The notes: generated from the letters alone by a model not told the origin. A DNA stretch of 9,183 nucleotides from Paracoccaceae bacterium (GCA_015487335.1 WFPZ01000236.1:1-9183); one strand, 5' to 3'; positions 1 through 6,819 are shown, counted from the stretch's first letter. Numbers and translations: made by a program.

Positions 1-846
1 TACCCGGCTTCGGCCAAGGTCTTCGACGGCATGGCCGAGGAAGAGGACGAGCACCGCCGCCGTCTGATCGAGCTGCACAAGAAGCGCTTCGGCGAGGTGA
101 TTCCGCTGATCCGGCGCGAGCACGTCTCGGGCTTCTACGCCCGCCGGCCGGTGTGGCTGGTGGAAAACCTCGGGCTGGAACGCATCCGTGACGAGGCCGA
201 GGCCATGGAGCGCGACGCCGAGCGCTTCTACCGCATGGCCGCCGAGCGCACCACCGATGCCGACACCCGCAAGCTGCTGGGCGATCTGGCCGCGGCCGAG
301 GCCGACCACAAGGAAGCCGCCGACGAGCTGGAGCGGAAGCACCTTGACGAGGATACCCGCTCGCGCGAGAACCGCGAAGCGCACCGTCAGTTCGTGCTCA
401 CCTGGGTGCAGCCGGGCCTGGCGGGGCTGATGGATGGCTCGGTATCCACCCTGGCCCCCATCTTTGCCACCGCCTTCGCCACCCAGGACACCTGGACGGC
501 CTTTCTCGTGGGGCTTGCGGCCTCCATCGGTGCGGGGATCTCCATGGGCTTCACCGAGGCCGCCTCGGATGACGGGGTGCTTTCGGGCAGGGGGTCGCCC
601 TTCAAGCGGGGCCTTTCCTCGGGCGTGATGACCACCATAGGCGGGCTGGGCCATGCCCTGCCCTATCTGATCTCCGATTTCTGGACGGCCACGATCATTG
701 CCATCATCGTGGTGTTCATAGAGCTGTGGGCCATTGTCTGGATCCAGAACCGCTTCATGGAAACGCCGTTCTGGCGGGCCACGTTCCAGGTGGTGCTGGG
801 GGGCGCGCTGGTGTTTGCCGCCGGTGCCCTGATCGGTGCCGGGTAG
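1..846 (+). CDS. mbfA: Membrane-bound ferritin / iron exporter MbfA (ferritin-like domain fused to VIT1 domain), 5' end missing
   Basis: The reading frame is open from the first base, so the start lies outside the window and 281 C-terminal residues are visible. Family members are about 320-330 aa, so roughly 40-45 residues are missing. Visible residues 1-125 are a charged, helical ferritin-like (rubrerythrin-type) domain with ExxH-type di-iron ligand candidates at E15/H18 and E100/H103, and acidic residues in the helix at 64-77. Residues 130-281 form a VIT1/CCC1-like membrane domain: LMDGSVSTLAPIFA at 143-156, a helix at 166-184 ending in the MGFTEAASDD segment, then hydrophobic helices at about 207-224, 227-248 and 261-280. 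In rhizobia and Agrobacterium, MbfA exports iron across the inner membrane, guards against iron and peroxide stress, and is under Irr control. That role is carried over here by homology. Its promoter is not in the window. The ATG at 31 falls inside the domain and is not the real start. Confidence 0.93.
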   Translation, partial: YPASAKVFDGMAEEEDEHRRRLIELHKKRFGEVIPLIRREHVSGFYARRPVWLVENLGLERIRDEAEAMERDAERFYRMAAERTTDADTRKLLGDLAAAEADHKEAADELERKHLDEDTRSRENREAHRQFVLTWVQPGLAGLMDGSVSTLAPIFATAFATQDTWTAFLVGLAASIGAGISMGFTEAASDDGVLSGRGSPFKRGLSSGVMTTIGGLGHALPYLISDFWTATIIAIIVVFIELWAIVWIQNRFMETPFWRATFQVVLGGALVFAAGALIGAG

Positions 847-894
847 CGCTGCCGCCGGGCTGACGGGGCCTTGTCCGGGGCGCGGGGGCGGGCC

Positions 895-1350
895 GTGATC
901 TACGTCGATGCCGATGCCTGCCCGGTGAAGGCCGAGGCCGAGCGCGTGGCCACCCGCCACGGCGTCAGGGTGTTCTTCGTCTCCAACGGTGGGCTCAGGC
1001 CGTCGGACAGCCCGCTGGTCGAGACGGTCTTCGTGCCCGAAGGCCCCGATGCGGCCGACATGTGGATTGCCGAACGCGCCGGGCCCGGCGACGTGGTCGT
1101 TACCGGTGACATCCCGCTGGCGGCGAAATGCGTGGAGGCCGGGGCGCGGGTGCTCAGGCACAACGGCGAGGCTCTGACGCGGGCCAACATCGGCAACATT
1201 CTCGCCACCCGCGACCTGATGGCCGACCTGCGCGCTGCCGATCCCTTTCGCCGGGGTGGCGGGCGGGGCTTTACAAGGGCCGACCGCTCGCGCTTTCTGG
1301 ACGCGCTGGAGCGGGCAGTGCGCGCCGCGTCCCTGGAGAAGCGAAGATGA
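895..1350 (+). CDS. yaiI: UPF0178 / YaiI (DUF188) family protein
   Basis: Encodes 151 aa, the usual length for UPF0178. Family hallmarks are visible: the N-terminal VDADACPVK (residues 4-12), GPDAADMWIAE in the middle, VVTGDIPLAA, the HNGEALTRANIGNILATRDLM stretch, and a C-terminal GFTRADRSRFLDAL. The family has a PIN/NYN-like acidic motif layout, but its biochemical role is not established, so I assign none. I chose GTG at 895 because it puts the VDADACP motif at residue 4 as in relatives and has a G-rich stretch (884-888) six bases upstream. An in-frame TTG at 871 would add eight residues (MSGARGRA) but has poorly placed ribosome-binding sequence. The gene follows mbfA after a short gap and its TGA overlaps the next ATG (ATGA), so translational coupling with the downstream OCD-family gene is likely. 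Confidence 0.9.
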   Translation: MIYVDADACPVKAEAERVATRHGVRVFFVSNGGLRPSDSPLVETVFVPEGPDAADMWIAERAGPGDVVVTGDIPLAAKCVEAGARVLRHNGEALTRANIGNILATRDLMADLRAADPFRRGGGRGFTRADRSRFLDALERAVRAASLEKRR

Positions 1351-2267
1351 ACATCGAGATCGTCCCCTTTGCCGAGTGCGAGCCCCTGCTCGACTGGCTG
1401 GAACTGACGAAGGCGCTGGAGGCCGGCCATCGGCTGGCGCGCGCCGAGATCGGCGACAGCTTCCTTTATCGCGATCCCGACACGCTGCTTTCCCGTGCGG
1501 CCTGGATCAGCGGGCTGGGGTTGGCGGTGAAATCCGCCACCATCTTTCCGGGCAACACCAGCCAGGGAAAACCCAGCGTCAATGGCGGGGTCTGCCTCTA
1601 TTCCGATACCGACGGCATGCTGGAGGCGCTGCTCGATTTCCACCTCGTCACCAAATGGAAGACCGCCGGAGACAGCCTTCTGGCCGCGCTGCGGCTGGCG
1701 CGGAAGGATTCCCGCAACATACTGATCGTGGGTGCAGGGACCGTGGCGCGTTCGCTGCGCGAGGCCTATGCGGCGGGCTTCCCGGGAGCCCGCTTCACCG
1801 TCTGGAACCGCAGCCGCGCCGCGGCCGAGCGGCTGGCCGCAGACTGGCCCGGCACCGAGGTGGCCGATGATCTGGAAACGGCGGTGCGCGCCGCCGACAT
1901 CGTGACCGCCGCGACGATGACGAAAGACCCCCTGATCCGGGGCGAGTGGCTGCACCCCGGCCAGCACGTGGACCTGATCGGCGCCTACCGCCCCGACATG
2001 CGCGAGGCCGATGATGCGGCGATCTCCCGTGCGCTTGTGTTCGTGGACAGCCGCGAGACAACTCTCGACCATATCGGAGAGCTCAAGACGCCGCTGGAGG
2101 CCGGCACCATCACCCGCGATGCGATCATCGCCGATTTCTACGATATCCCGAAGGGGCTGTTCACCCGCACCTCCGACGACGAGATCACCCTGTTCAAGAA
2201 CGGCGGCGGCGCGCATCTGGACCTGATGACAAGCCGTTACATCCTGCAAAGGTGGCAGGCCCGCTGA
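1347..2267 (+). CDS. Ornithine cyclodeaminase / mu-crystallin family NAD(P)-dependent oxidoreductase
   Basis: Encodes 306 aa, near the family norm of 310-350. The start ATG overlaps the yaiI stop, with GGAGA (1335-1339) seven bases upstream. The open frame continues further 5' but only as a shadow of yaiI. Visible motifs: the substrate-side lysine in GLAVKSATIFPGN (K62), the KWKTAGDSLLAAL segment (103-115), a Rossmann dinucleotide site ILIVGAGTVARSL (125-137), IGAYRPDMREADD (211-223), and the C-terminal EITLFKNGGGAHLDLMTS (279-296). True ornithine cyclodeaminases carry a catalytic Asp in a GGDxPGKxEL-like motif. Here the aligned segment is GAYRPDMREA, closer to the GAxRPDxRE form of mu-crystallin-like members. 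An imine reductase or amino acid dehydrogenase role is therefore likelier than ornithine cyclization. The substrate cannot be read from the sequence. Soluble, presumably cytoplasmic. Confidence 0.88.
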   Translation: MNIEIVPFAECEPLLDWLELTKALEAGHRLARAEIGDSFLYRDPDTLLSRAAWISGLGLAVKSATIFPGNTSQGKPSVNGGVCLYSDTDGMLEALLDFHLVTKWKTAGDSLLAALRLARKDSRNILIVGAGTVARSLREAYAAGFPGARFTVWNRSRAAAERLAADWPGTEVADDLETAVRAADIVTAATMTKDPLIRGEWLHPGQHVDLIGAYRPDMREADDAAISRALVFVDSRETTLDHIGELKTPLEAGTITRDAIIADFYDIPKGLFTRTSDDEITLFKNGGGAHLDLMTSRYILQRWQAR

Positions 2268-2288
2268 AGCCCGGCCCCCGCCTGGACG

Positions 2289-2327
2289 TCAAGAGGCTTG
2301 ATCGAAGCGCGATTTTCTCCCTAGGCT
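2289..2327 (+). promoter_or_regulatory. Possible weak promoter and small hairpin upstream of the TDT-family gene
   Basis: The 93-base gap between the OCD-family gene and the next gene holds a -35-like TTGATC (2298-2303), an 18-base spacer and a -10-like TAGGCT (2322-2327). An inverted repeat TCAAG-agg-CTTGA (2289-2301) overlaps the -35 element. The -10 match is poor, so this is tentative. The gap itself suggests the transporter gene may have its own promoter. Confidence 0.25.
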
Positions 2328-2347
2328 GAACCTGCGAACAGGATCCA

Positions 2348-2356
2348 GGGAGGAAA
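2348..2356 (+). promoter_or_regulatory. Strong ribosome binding site that fixes a TTG start
   Basis: GGGAGGAAA lies just before the TTG at 2361. The GGAGG core ends seven bases upstream. It is one of the clearest Shine-Dalgarno sequences in the window and decides the unusual TTG start of the TDT-family gene. Confidence 0.75.
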
Positions 2357-2360
2357 CGCA

Positions 2361-3323
2361 TTGCTTTTGGAAACGCCGTTATGGCGGCAGACGCCGCCTG
2401 CCATATTCCCGGTCAGTCTCGGTTTCATGACCCTGGCGCTGGGCTGGAGGAATGCCGCCGATCATCTGCCCGCCGTTCCGCGCGACATCGGAGACCTGAT
2501 GCTGGGCGTATCGACCGCCTATTTCATCTGGTTTCTGATGTTTTATGCCGTCAAGGTGCTGGCCCGGCCGCGGGTGCTGATGGAAGACATGCGCACCCCT
2601 CCGGCCCGGGCCGGGATCGCCGCCATGGCGATGTCGATGATGGTCCTGGCCGCGGCCCTGCTGCCGCTGGATGTCTCGGTGCCGCCGGTGTGGTGGACGG
2701 GTGTGATCATGCAGATCGCCGCCAGCGCCGTGGTGCTGGTCGCCATCTGGAAGGATCCGCCCGAGAAGCGCCATTTCTCCACCTTCCAGTATTTCACCTT
2801 CGTTGGCCCGGTGGTGGGGCCCGTTGCCGGCATCCCGCTGGGCTACGTGCGCGAGAGCCTCTGGCTGATCACCGCGGCCCTGGTTGCCTGGGTCATCATC
2901 ACCATCGGCATATTCGCCACGATCAGAAGCGACCCCATCCCCGAACGGCTGCGCCCCTCGGTGATGCTCTTTCTCGCCCCGATCTGCCTGTTTGCGCTGG
3001 GCTATGGCGGCCTGGGGTATGAAAGGGCCTTTGCCTTCTTCTACTGGCTGGGGAACGGGGTGATGGTCGTTCTGCTGTTCCTGGTGCCGTGGATGATCAG
3101 GGGCGGCTATTCGCCGGCCTGGGCCGCCTTTGCCTTTCCGGTCGGTGCCTTTCTCAACGTGCAGGTGCTGGCCCATCAGCTCGGCTACGAGTTCTGGCCG
3201 GTGATCGGCATCTACGCCACCATGGCCCTGGGCTCGCCGCTGGTTCTATGGCTCGCCTACCGCTTCATGATGTGCTGGGTGACCGGCGAACTGGCGCGCG
3301 ACTCCCACGCCGCCATCGCCTGA
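2361..3323 (+). CDS. TDT/SLAC1 (TehA-like) family membrane channel or transporter
   Basis: Encodes 320 aa, very hydrophobic, with about ten predicted transmembrane helices (approximately 13-28, 46-66, 86-103, 112-129, 142-161, 167-187, 201-219, 224-244, 253-272, 280-303). The opening PAIFPVSLGFMTLALGWR, the central FTFVGPVVGPVAGIPLGY, and AWAAFAFPVGA at 253-263 match the tellurite-resistance/dicarboxylate transporter fold shared by TehA, Mae1 and plant SLAC1. In that fold a phenylalanine in TM9 gates the pore; F257 or F259 in the AFAFP segment is the candidate here. It starts with TTG at 2361, supported by a strong GGGAGGAAA (2348-2356) with good spacing, and no better start is seen nearby. 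Family members move small anions such as chloride, nitrate, malate or sulfite. The substrate here is unknown, and the TehA label does not imply tellurite resistance. Inner membrane. Confidence 0.88.
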   Translation: MLLETPLWRQTPPAIFPVSLGFMTLALGWRNAADHLPAVPRDIGDLMLGVSTAYFIWFLMFYAVKVLARPRVLMEDMRTPPARAGIAAMAMSMMVLAAALLPLDVSVPPVWWTGVIMQIAASAVVLVAIWKDPPEKRHFSTFQYFTFVGPVVGPVAGIPLGYVRESLWLITAALVAWVIITIGIFATIRSDPIPERLRPSVMLFLAPICLFALGYGGLGYERAFAFFYWLGNGVMVVLLFLVPWMIRGGYSPAWAAFAFPVGAFLNVQVLAHQLGYEFWPVIGIYATMALGSPLVLWLAYRFMMCWVTGELARDSHAAIA

Positions 3324-3327
3324 CGGC

Positions 3328-3361
3328 GAAAAGCGGAGAGACGGGGCGATCGGCGCTTTTC
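3328..3361 (+). terminator. Possible weak terminator hairpin after the TDT-family gene
   Basis: GAAAAGCG (3328-3335) is the exact reverse complement of CGCTTTTC (3354-3361), giving an eight-base stem with an 18-base loop, starting five bases past the stop codon. The T run is inside the stem rather than after it and the loop is long, so intrinsic termination is uncertain. Confidence 0.3.
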
Positions 3362-3385
3362 TTGCCCGGCCGGTGCGATTAACTG

Positions 3386-4462
3386 GTGGCGATGGCAGGA
3401 CGCATGCAGCAAGCCTACGACGCCGCCGTGGGAGCGGGCGAGATTGCGCCGGATCCGGCGCAGATCGCGGTTCTGCCCGCGTTCGACCGTCTGCTCGAAC
3501 ATCTCGACAGGCCGCGTCCGCGCGGCCTGCGGGGGCTGTTCGCCAGATCGGCACGGGCGCCCGGCGGGCTTTACCTGTGGGGCGGGGTGGGGCGCGGCAA
3601 GTCGATGCTGATGGACATGTTCCTGCGCCTGGTGAAGGCCCCCGCCCGGCGGGTGCATTTCCATGCCTTCATGCAGGAGGTTCACGCCGGCATGAAAGAG
3701 GCGCGCCAGCGCGGCGAGGACGACGCGCTGCGCCCGGTGGCCGCGGCCATCTCCGCCCGGCTGCGGCTGCTGGCCCTTGACGAGATGGAGATCACCGACA
3801 TCGCCGACGCGATGATCGTCGGGCGGCTGTTCGAGGCGCTGCTGGGCGCGGGGGTGGTGATCGTCACCACCTCGAACCGCCCCCCGGACGATCTTTACAA
3901 GGACGGGCTCAACCGGCAGCTTTTCCTGCCCTTCATAAAGCTTCTGAAGGATCGCATGGAGATCTGCCACCTGGCCTCGGACACCGACTACCGGCAGGAA
4001 AGGCTGGCCGGGGCCCAGGTCTACTTCACCCCCAATGACGCCAGGGCGCGGGCCGAGATCGATGCCCTGTGGCAGGATCTCAGCGGCGGGGAATGCGCGC
4101 CGCTGGTGCTGAAGGTGAACGGGCGCGATGTGGAACTGCCCCGGTATTGCGACGGGGTGGCGCGCGCCGCCTTCTGGGAGCTGTGCGCCCGCCCCCTCGG
4201 GGCCGCCGATTACCTGGCCATCGCCAATGCGGTGCGGGTGCTGATCCTGGAAGACGTGCCGCGGCTTTCGCGCTCCAACTTCAACGAGGCGCGCCGCTTC
4301 GTGGTGCTGATCGATGCGCTTTATGAAGCGAAGGTCCGGCTGATCATGAGCGCGGCGGACGTGCCGGAGAACCTTTACGTGGAGGGCGAGGGAGCCTTCG
4401 AATTCGAGCGCACCGCCAGCCGCCTGCGCGAGATGCAAAGCGCCGGCTGGGCGGAGAACTGA
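3386..4462 (+). CDS. zapE: Cell division protein ZapE (AFG1-like ATPase)
   Basis: Encodes 358 aa, normal for ZapE/AFG1-type P-loop ATPases. Walker A is GGVGRGKS (66-73), preceded by GLYLW. Walker B is LLALDE (128-133), followed by the family-typical ITDIADAMIVGRLFE (136-150). TTSNRPPDDLYKDGLNRQLFLPFI (161-184) carries the sensor-1 asparagine (N164) and the family signature. The C-terminal segment ADYLAIANAVRVLILEDVPRL...NEARRFVVLIDALYE is also characteristic. In E. coli, ZapE interacts with FtsZ at the constricting septum and is linked to division under stress; AFG1 relatives act in mitochondrial protein quality control. Cytoplasmic, probably membrane-associated at the septum. The start is uncertain: GTG at 3386 gives the longest form, ATG at 3392 or 3404 are alternatives, and none has a well-spaced Shine-Dalgarno. 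It converges with folC. Confidence 0.92.
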   Translation: MAMAGRMQQAYDAAVGAGEIAPDPAQIAVLPAFDRLLEHLDRPRPRGLRGLFARSARAPGGLYLWGGVGRGKSMLMDMFLRLVKAPARRVHFHAFMQEVHAGMKEARQRGEDDALRPVAAAISARLRLLALDEMEITDIADAMIVGRLFEALLGAGVVIVTTSNRPPDDLYKDGLNRQLFLPFIKLLKDRMEICHLASDTDYRQERLAGAQVYFTPNDARARAEIDALWQDLSGGECAPLVLKVNGRDVELPRYCDGVARAAFWELCARPLGAADYLAIANAVRVLILEDVPRLSRSNFNEARRFVVLIDALYEAKVRLIMSAADVPENLYVEGEGAFEFERTASRLREMQSAGWAEN

Positions 4463-4477
4463 AGCGTCGCAGCAGGC

Positions 4478-4506
4478 TGCGCGCCCCTTGTGCGCGCGGG
4501 CGCGCA
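4478..4506 (+). repeat. GC-rich inverted repeat (hairpin) after zapE
   Basis: TGCGCGCCC (4478-4486) pairs perfectly with GGGCGCGCA (4498-4506) around an 11-base loop, 16 bases past the zapE stop. No T run follows, so it is not a classical intrinsic terminator. It may stabilize the 3' end of the zapE mRNA or slow polymerase. Confidence 0.5.
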
Positions 4507-4509
4507 TTC

Positions 4510-4531
4510 GCCCCGGGATGCATTTCGGGGC
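4510..4531 (+). repeat. Second hairpin in the zapE/folC gap
   Basis: GCCCCG (4510-4515) pairs with CGGGGC (4526-4531). In the plus-strand RNA the stem can extend by two G-U pairs and one A-U pair to nine pairs with a TGCA tetraloop (4519-4522). On the minus strand those G-U positions become mismatches, so the structure favours the zapE transcript. No T run follows. Confidence 0.45.
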
Positions 4532-4550
4532 AGAAGAGCGGGTAGGTAAA

Positions 4551-4564
4551 GGCTGTTTTCAGCC
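4551..4564. terminator. Candidate bidirectional terminator between convergent zapE and folC
   Basis: GGCTG-TTTT-CAGCC is a five-base stem with a four-base loop. On the plus strand it is followed by GTTTT (4565-4569); on the minus strand it is followed by TTTACC. It overlaps the folC stop codon (4559-4561). The stem is short, but its place between two converging genes and the flanking T runs on both strands fit a shared terminator. Confidence 0.4.
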
Positions 4565-5833
4565 GTTTTCCCGCAGCACGTGGCCGGCAAGATATAGCGA
4601 GCCACAGATCAGGATACGGGCCTCGGGGTGAGACGTGGCAATGGCAGTTACGGCATCGGTCACGGTTTCGGCCGTGTCGGCCCTCAGGCCTGCCCGGATG
4701 GCGGCGGCGCGGGTTTCATCGGCGGGCAGGGTGGCTTCTGCGCCGGGAACGGAAACCGCGTGCAGGGATCGTGCGATCGCCGCCAGCGGGCGCAGGTAGC
4801 CGGTGACATCCTTGGTGTTCAGCATGCCGCAGACCAGATGCAAGGGCCGCTGCGGCAGGCGCGAAAGCGCCTCGGCCAGGGCCGCGCCGGCAGCCGGGTT
4901 GTGCCCGCCGTCAAGCCACAGCTCGGCCCGGCCGGCTGCCTCGACCAGAGGGCCGGTGCGCAGCCGTTGCAGGCGGGCGGGCCAGGTGGCGCGGACAAGC
5001 GCGGCCTCGCAGGCGGCTTCGTCGAGCCCCAGTTGGCGCAGGGCGGCGACGGCGATGCCGGCGTTGTGCACCTGATGCGCCCCGATCAGCCGGGGCATGG
5101 GCAGATCCAGCAGGCCGGTTTCATCCTGATAGACGAGGCGGCCGTGTTCCTCGGCGACATGCCAGTGCTGGCCATGGGCCAGCAGCGGCACGCCGAGGCG
5201 GGCGGCGCGCGCCTCGATCACCTCGAGCGCCTCCTGCGGCTGGGGGCCGACGATACAGGGCACGCCGCGCTTCATGATCCCGGCCTTTTCCCCGGCGATC
5301 TCGGGCAGGGTTTCGCCCAGGTATTGCTGGTGGTCGATGGAAACCGGGGTGATGATCGTCAGTTCCGGGCGCTCGATCACGTTGGTGGCGTCGAGCCGCC
5401 CGCCCAGCCCCACTTCGAGCAGCAGGAAATCGGCCGGGGTGCGCGAAAAGGCCAGCAGGGCGGCGGCGGTGGTGATCTCGAAATAGGTGATGTCGGCGCC
5501 GCCGTTGGCCGCTTCGCATTCGTCGAGGACGGCGGCCAGGGCGGGCTCGGAGATCAGCTCTCCGGCCAGGCGGATGCGTTCGTGGAAGCGGGCGAGGTGC
5601 GGCGAGGTATAGGCGTGCACGCGCCGGCCCGCGGCCTCCAGCCCGGCGCGCAGCATCGCCTGGGTGGAGCCCTTGCCGTTGGTGCCCGCGATATGGATCA
5701 CCGGCGGCAGGGCGCGCTCGGGATGGCCCAGGGCGGCCAGCAGCCGCCACATGCGATCGAGCGTGAGGTCGATGATCCTGGGGTGCAGCGACATCATCCG
5801 TTCGAGGATGACGTCCGAGCCGGTGGCGGTCAC
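4559..5833 (-). CDS. folC: Bifunctional dihydrofolate synthase / folylpolyglutamate synthase FolC
   Basis: Encodes 424 aa, normal for FolC. The enzyme adds glutamate to dihydropteroate and then to tetrahydrofolates using ATP, in the cytoplasm. It belongs to the Mur ligase superfamily. Visible motifs: P-loop GTNGKGS (50-56), TSPHLARFHERI (76-87), EVGLGGRLDATNV (140-152), DHQQYLGETLPEIAGEKAGIMK (167-188) including the EKAG lysine (K183), WPARLQ (284-289) and LDGGHNP (307-313), with GMLNTKD at 336-342 in the C-terminal Rossmann-like domain. It starts with GTG at 5833, whose last two bases overlap the accD TGA (GTGA, four-base overlap), so it should be translationally coupled to accD. Internal ATGs at codons 13-14 are alternatives but would break this arrangement. 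accD-folC adjacency is common in bacteria. Transcription runs toward zapE. Confidence 0.96.
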   Translation of the reverse strand: MTATGSDVILERMMSLHPRIIDLTLDRMWRLLAALGHPERALPPVIHIAGTNGKGSTQAMLRAGLEAAGRRVHAYTSPHLARFHERIRLAGELISEPALAAVLDECEAANGGADITYFEITTAAALLAFSRTPADFLLLEVGLGGRLDATNVIERPELTIITPVSIDHQQYLGETLPEIAGEKAGIMKRGVPCIVGPQPQEALEVIEARAARLGVPLLAHGQHWHVAEEHGRLVYQDETGLLDLPMPRLIGAHQVHNAGIAVAALRQLGLDEAACEAALVRATWPARLQRLRTGPLVEAAGRAELWLDGGHNPAAGAALAEALSRLPQRPLHLVCGMLNTKDVTGYLRPLAAIARSLHAVSVPGAEATLPADETRAAAIRAGLRADTAETVTDAVTAIATSHPEARILICGSLYLAGHVLRENG

Positions 5834-6759
5834 TTCCCGGTTTCCGCCTGTTCCTGCGCCTGTTCCTGCGCGTCCGCTTCCGGAGAGGGCAGATCTCCCT
5901 TGATGGCGGGCGGAAGGCCCAGCAGCATCCGGGTGATGGTGATCAGCTCGTCGCGCAGGTTCTTGCGGTGGGTCACCCGGTCCAGCATGCCGTGGTCGAG
6001 CAGGTACTCGGCCCGCTGGAAGCCCTCGGGAAGCTTCTCGCGGATGGTCTGCTCGATCACCCGCGGGCCGGCGAAACAGATCAGCGCGTTGGGTTCGGCG
6101 ATGTGGACATCGCCCAGCATGGCGTAAGAGGCCGTCACGCCCCCCGTGGTGGGGTGGGTGAGCACGACGATATAGGGCAGGCCCGCCTCCTTGAGCATAC
6201 GCACCGCCACGGTGGTGCGCGGCATCTGCATCAGGCTGAGGATCCCTTCCTGCATCCGTGCGCCGCCGGCGGCGGAAAACAGGATCAGCGGGCGTTTCAT
6301 TTCCACTGCGCGTTCGGCGGCGGCGATGATGGCGTTGCCCACATACATGCCCATCGAGCCGCCCATGAAAGAGAAATCCTGCGCCGCGGCCACGATCGGG
6401 GTACGCCCGATCTCACCCTCGGCCACCAGCATCGCTTCCTTCTCGCCGGTTGCTTTCTGGGCGGCCTTCAGCCGGTCGGGGTATTTCTTCTGGTCGCGGA
6501 ACTGCAGCGGATCGGCGATCGGCTGGGGAACGTCGATTTCCGTGAAGATCCCGCCGTCGAACAGGGCCTTGAAGCGCTCACGCGGCTTGAAGGCCATGTG
6601 ATGATCGCAGTTGGTGCAGACGTTGAGGTTTTCCGCCAGCTCACGGTGAAACAGCATGGTGCCGCATTCGGGGCACTTGGTCCACAGGTTCTCGGGCACT
6701 TCCCGGCGCGAGAACAGCGAGTTGATCTTGGGGCGGACGTAGTTGGAAATCCAGTTCAT
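5830..6759 (-). CDS. accD: Acetyl-CoA carboxylase carboxyltransferase subunit beta AccD
   Basis: Encodes 309 aa. With AccA it forms the carboxyltransferase that moves the carboxyl group from carboxybiotin on AccB to acetyl-CoA, making malonyl-CoA for fatty acid synthesis in the cytoplasm. The N-terminal four-cysteine zinc ribbon is intact: C29, C32, C48, C51 (CPEC, 15 residues, CTNC). The crotonase-like core includes SFMGGSMGMYVG (130-141), SAAGGARMQEG (162-172) and TTGGVTASYAMLGD (204-217). The open frame extends 20 codons further 5', but the conserved AccD opening MNWISNYVRPKINSLF sets the ATG at 6759. No clear Shine-Dalgarno precedes it. The C-terminal tail after about residue 290 is low complexity and carries AQEQAQEQ from a 12-base tandem repeat. 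Its end overlaps folC by four bases. Confidence 0.96.
   Translation of the reverse strand: MNWISNYVRPKINSLFSRREVPENLWTKCPECGTMLFHRELAENLNVCTNCDHHMAFKPRERFKALFDGGIFTEIDVPQPIADPLQFRDQKKYPDRLKAAQKATGEKEAMLVAEGEIGRTPIVAAAQDFSFMGGSMGMYVGNAIIAAAERAVEMKRPLILFSAAGGARMQEGILSLMQMPRTTVAVRMLKEAGLPYIVVLTHPTTGGVTASYAMLGDVHIAEPNALICFAGPRVIEQTIREKLPEGFQRAEYLLDHGMLDRVTHRKNLRDELITITRMLLGLPPAIKGDLPSPEADAQEQAQEQAETGK
5848..5871 (-). repeat. 12-base tandem repeat (two copies) in the accD 3' end
   Basis: CTGTTCCTGCGC occurs twice in direct tandem on the plus strand. Read on the minus strand in the accD frame, each copy is GCGCAGGAACAG and encodes AQEQ, giving residues 297-304. The unit is a multiple of three, so copy-number change would keep the frame of accD and the coupled folC start. 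Confidence 0.85.
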
Positions 6760-6790
6760 GCGGGCGCCAGTCTGTCTGCGTTCTGGCCCC

Positions 6791-6819
6791 GAGATAAGGG
6801 CAGCGGGGTGGAAATGCAA
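6791..6819 (-). promoter_or_regulatory. Possible weak promoter upstream of accD
   Basis: In the 60-base gap between the protease gene and accD, the minus strand reads TTGCAT (6819-6814), a 17-base spacer and TATCTC (6796-6791). The -10 match is poor. accD-folC may instead be read through from the upstream protease promoter. Confidence 0.2.

Noticed and set aside
1128..1346. A 73-codon N-terminal extension of the OCD-family protein
   Set aside because: The extension is yaiI read in another frame. The family N-terminus, the GGAGA site and the ATGA overlap place the start at 1347.
900..2249. A 449-codon open frame on the minus strand, opposite yaiI and the OCD-family gene
   Set aside because: It is a mirror of two well-supported genes with antisense-type composition.
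3257..4507. A 416-codon open frame on the minus strand, opposite zapE and the TDT gene end
   Set aside because: It is antisense to zapE with its Walker motifs and spans the gap between two real genes, with no domain in the product.
4628..6127. A 499-codon open frame on the plus strand, opposite folC and the end of accD
   Set aside because: It is the mirror of folC codons, with a Gly/Gln-rich product, no domain and no ribosome-binding site.
6760..6819. A 20-codon N-terminal extension of AccD
   Set aside because: The conserved AccD opening MNWISNYVRPKINSLF begins at the ATG at 6759, and the extension resembles nothing in the family.
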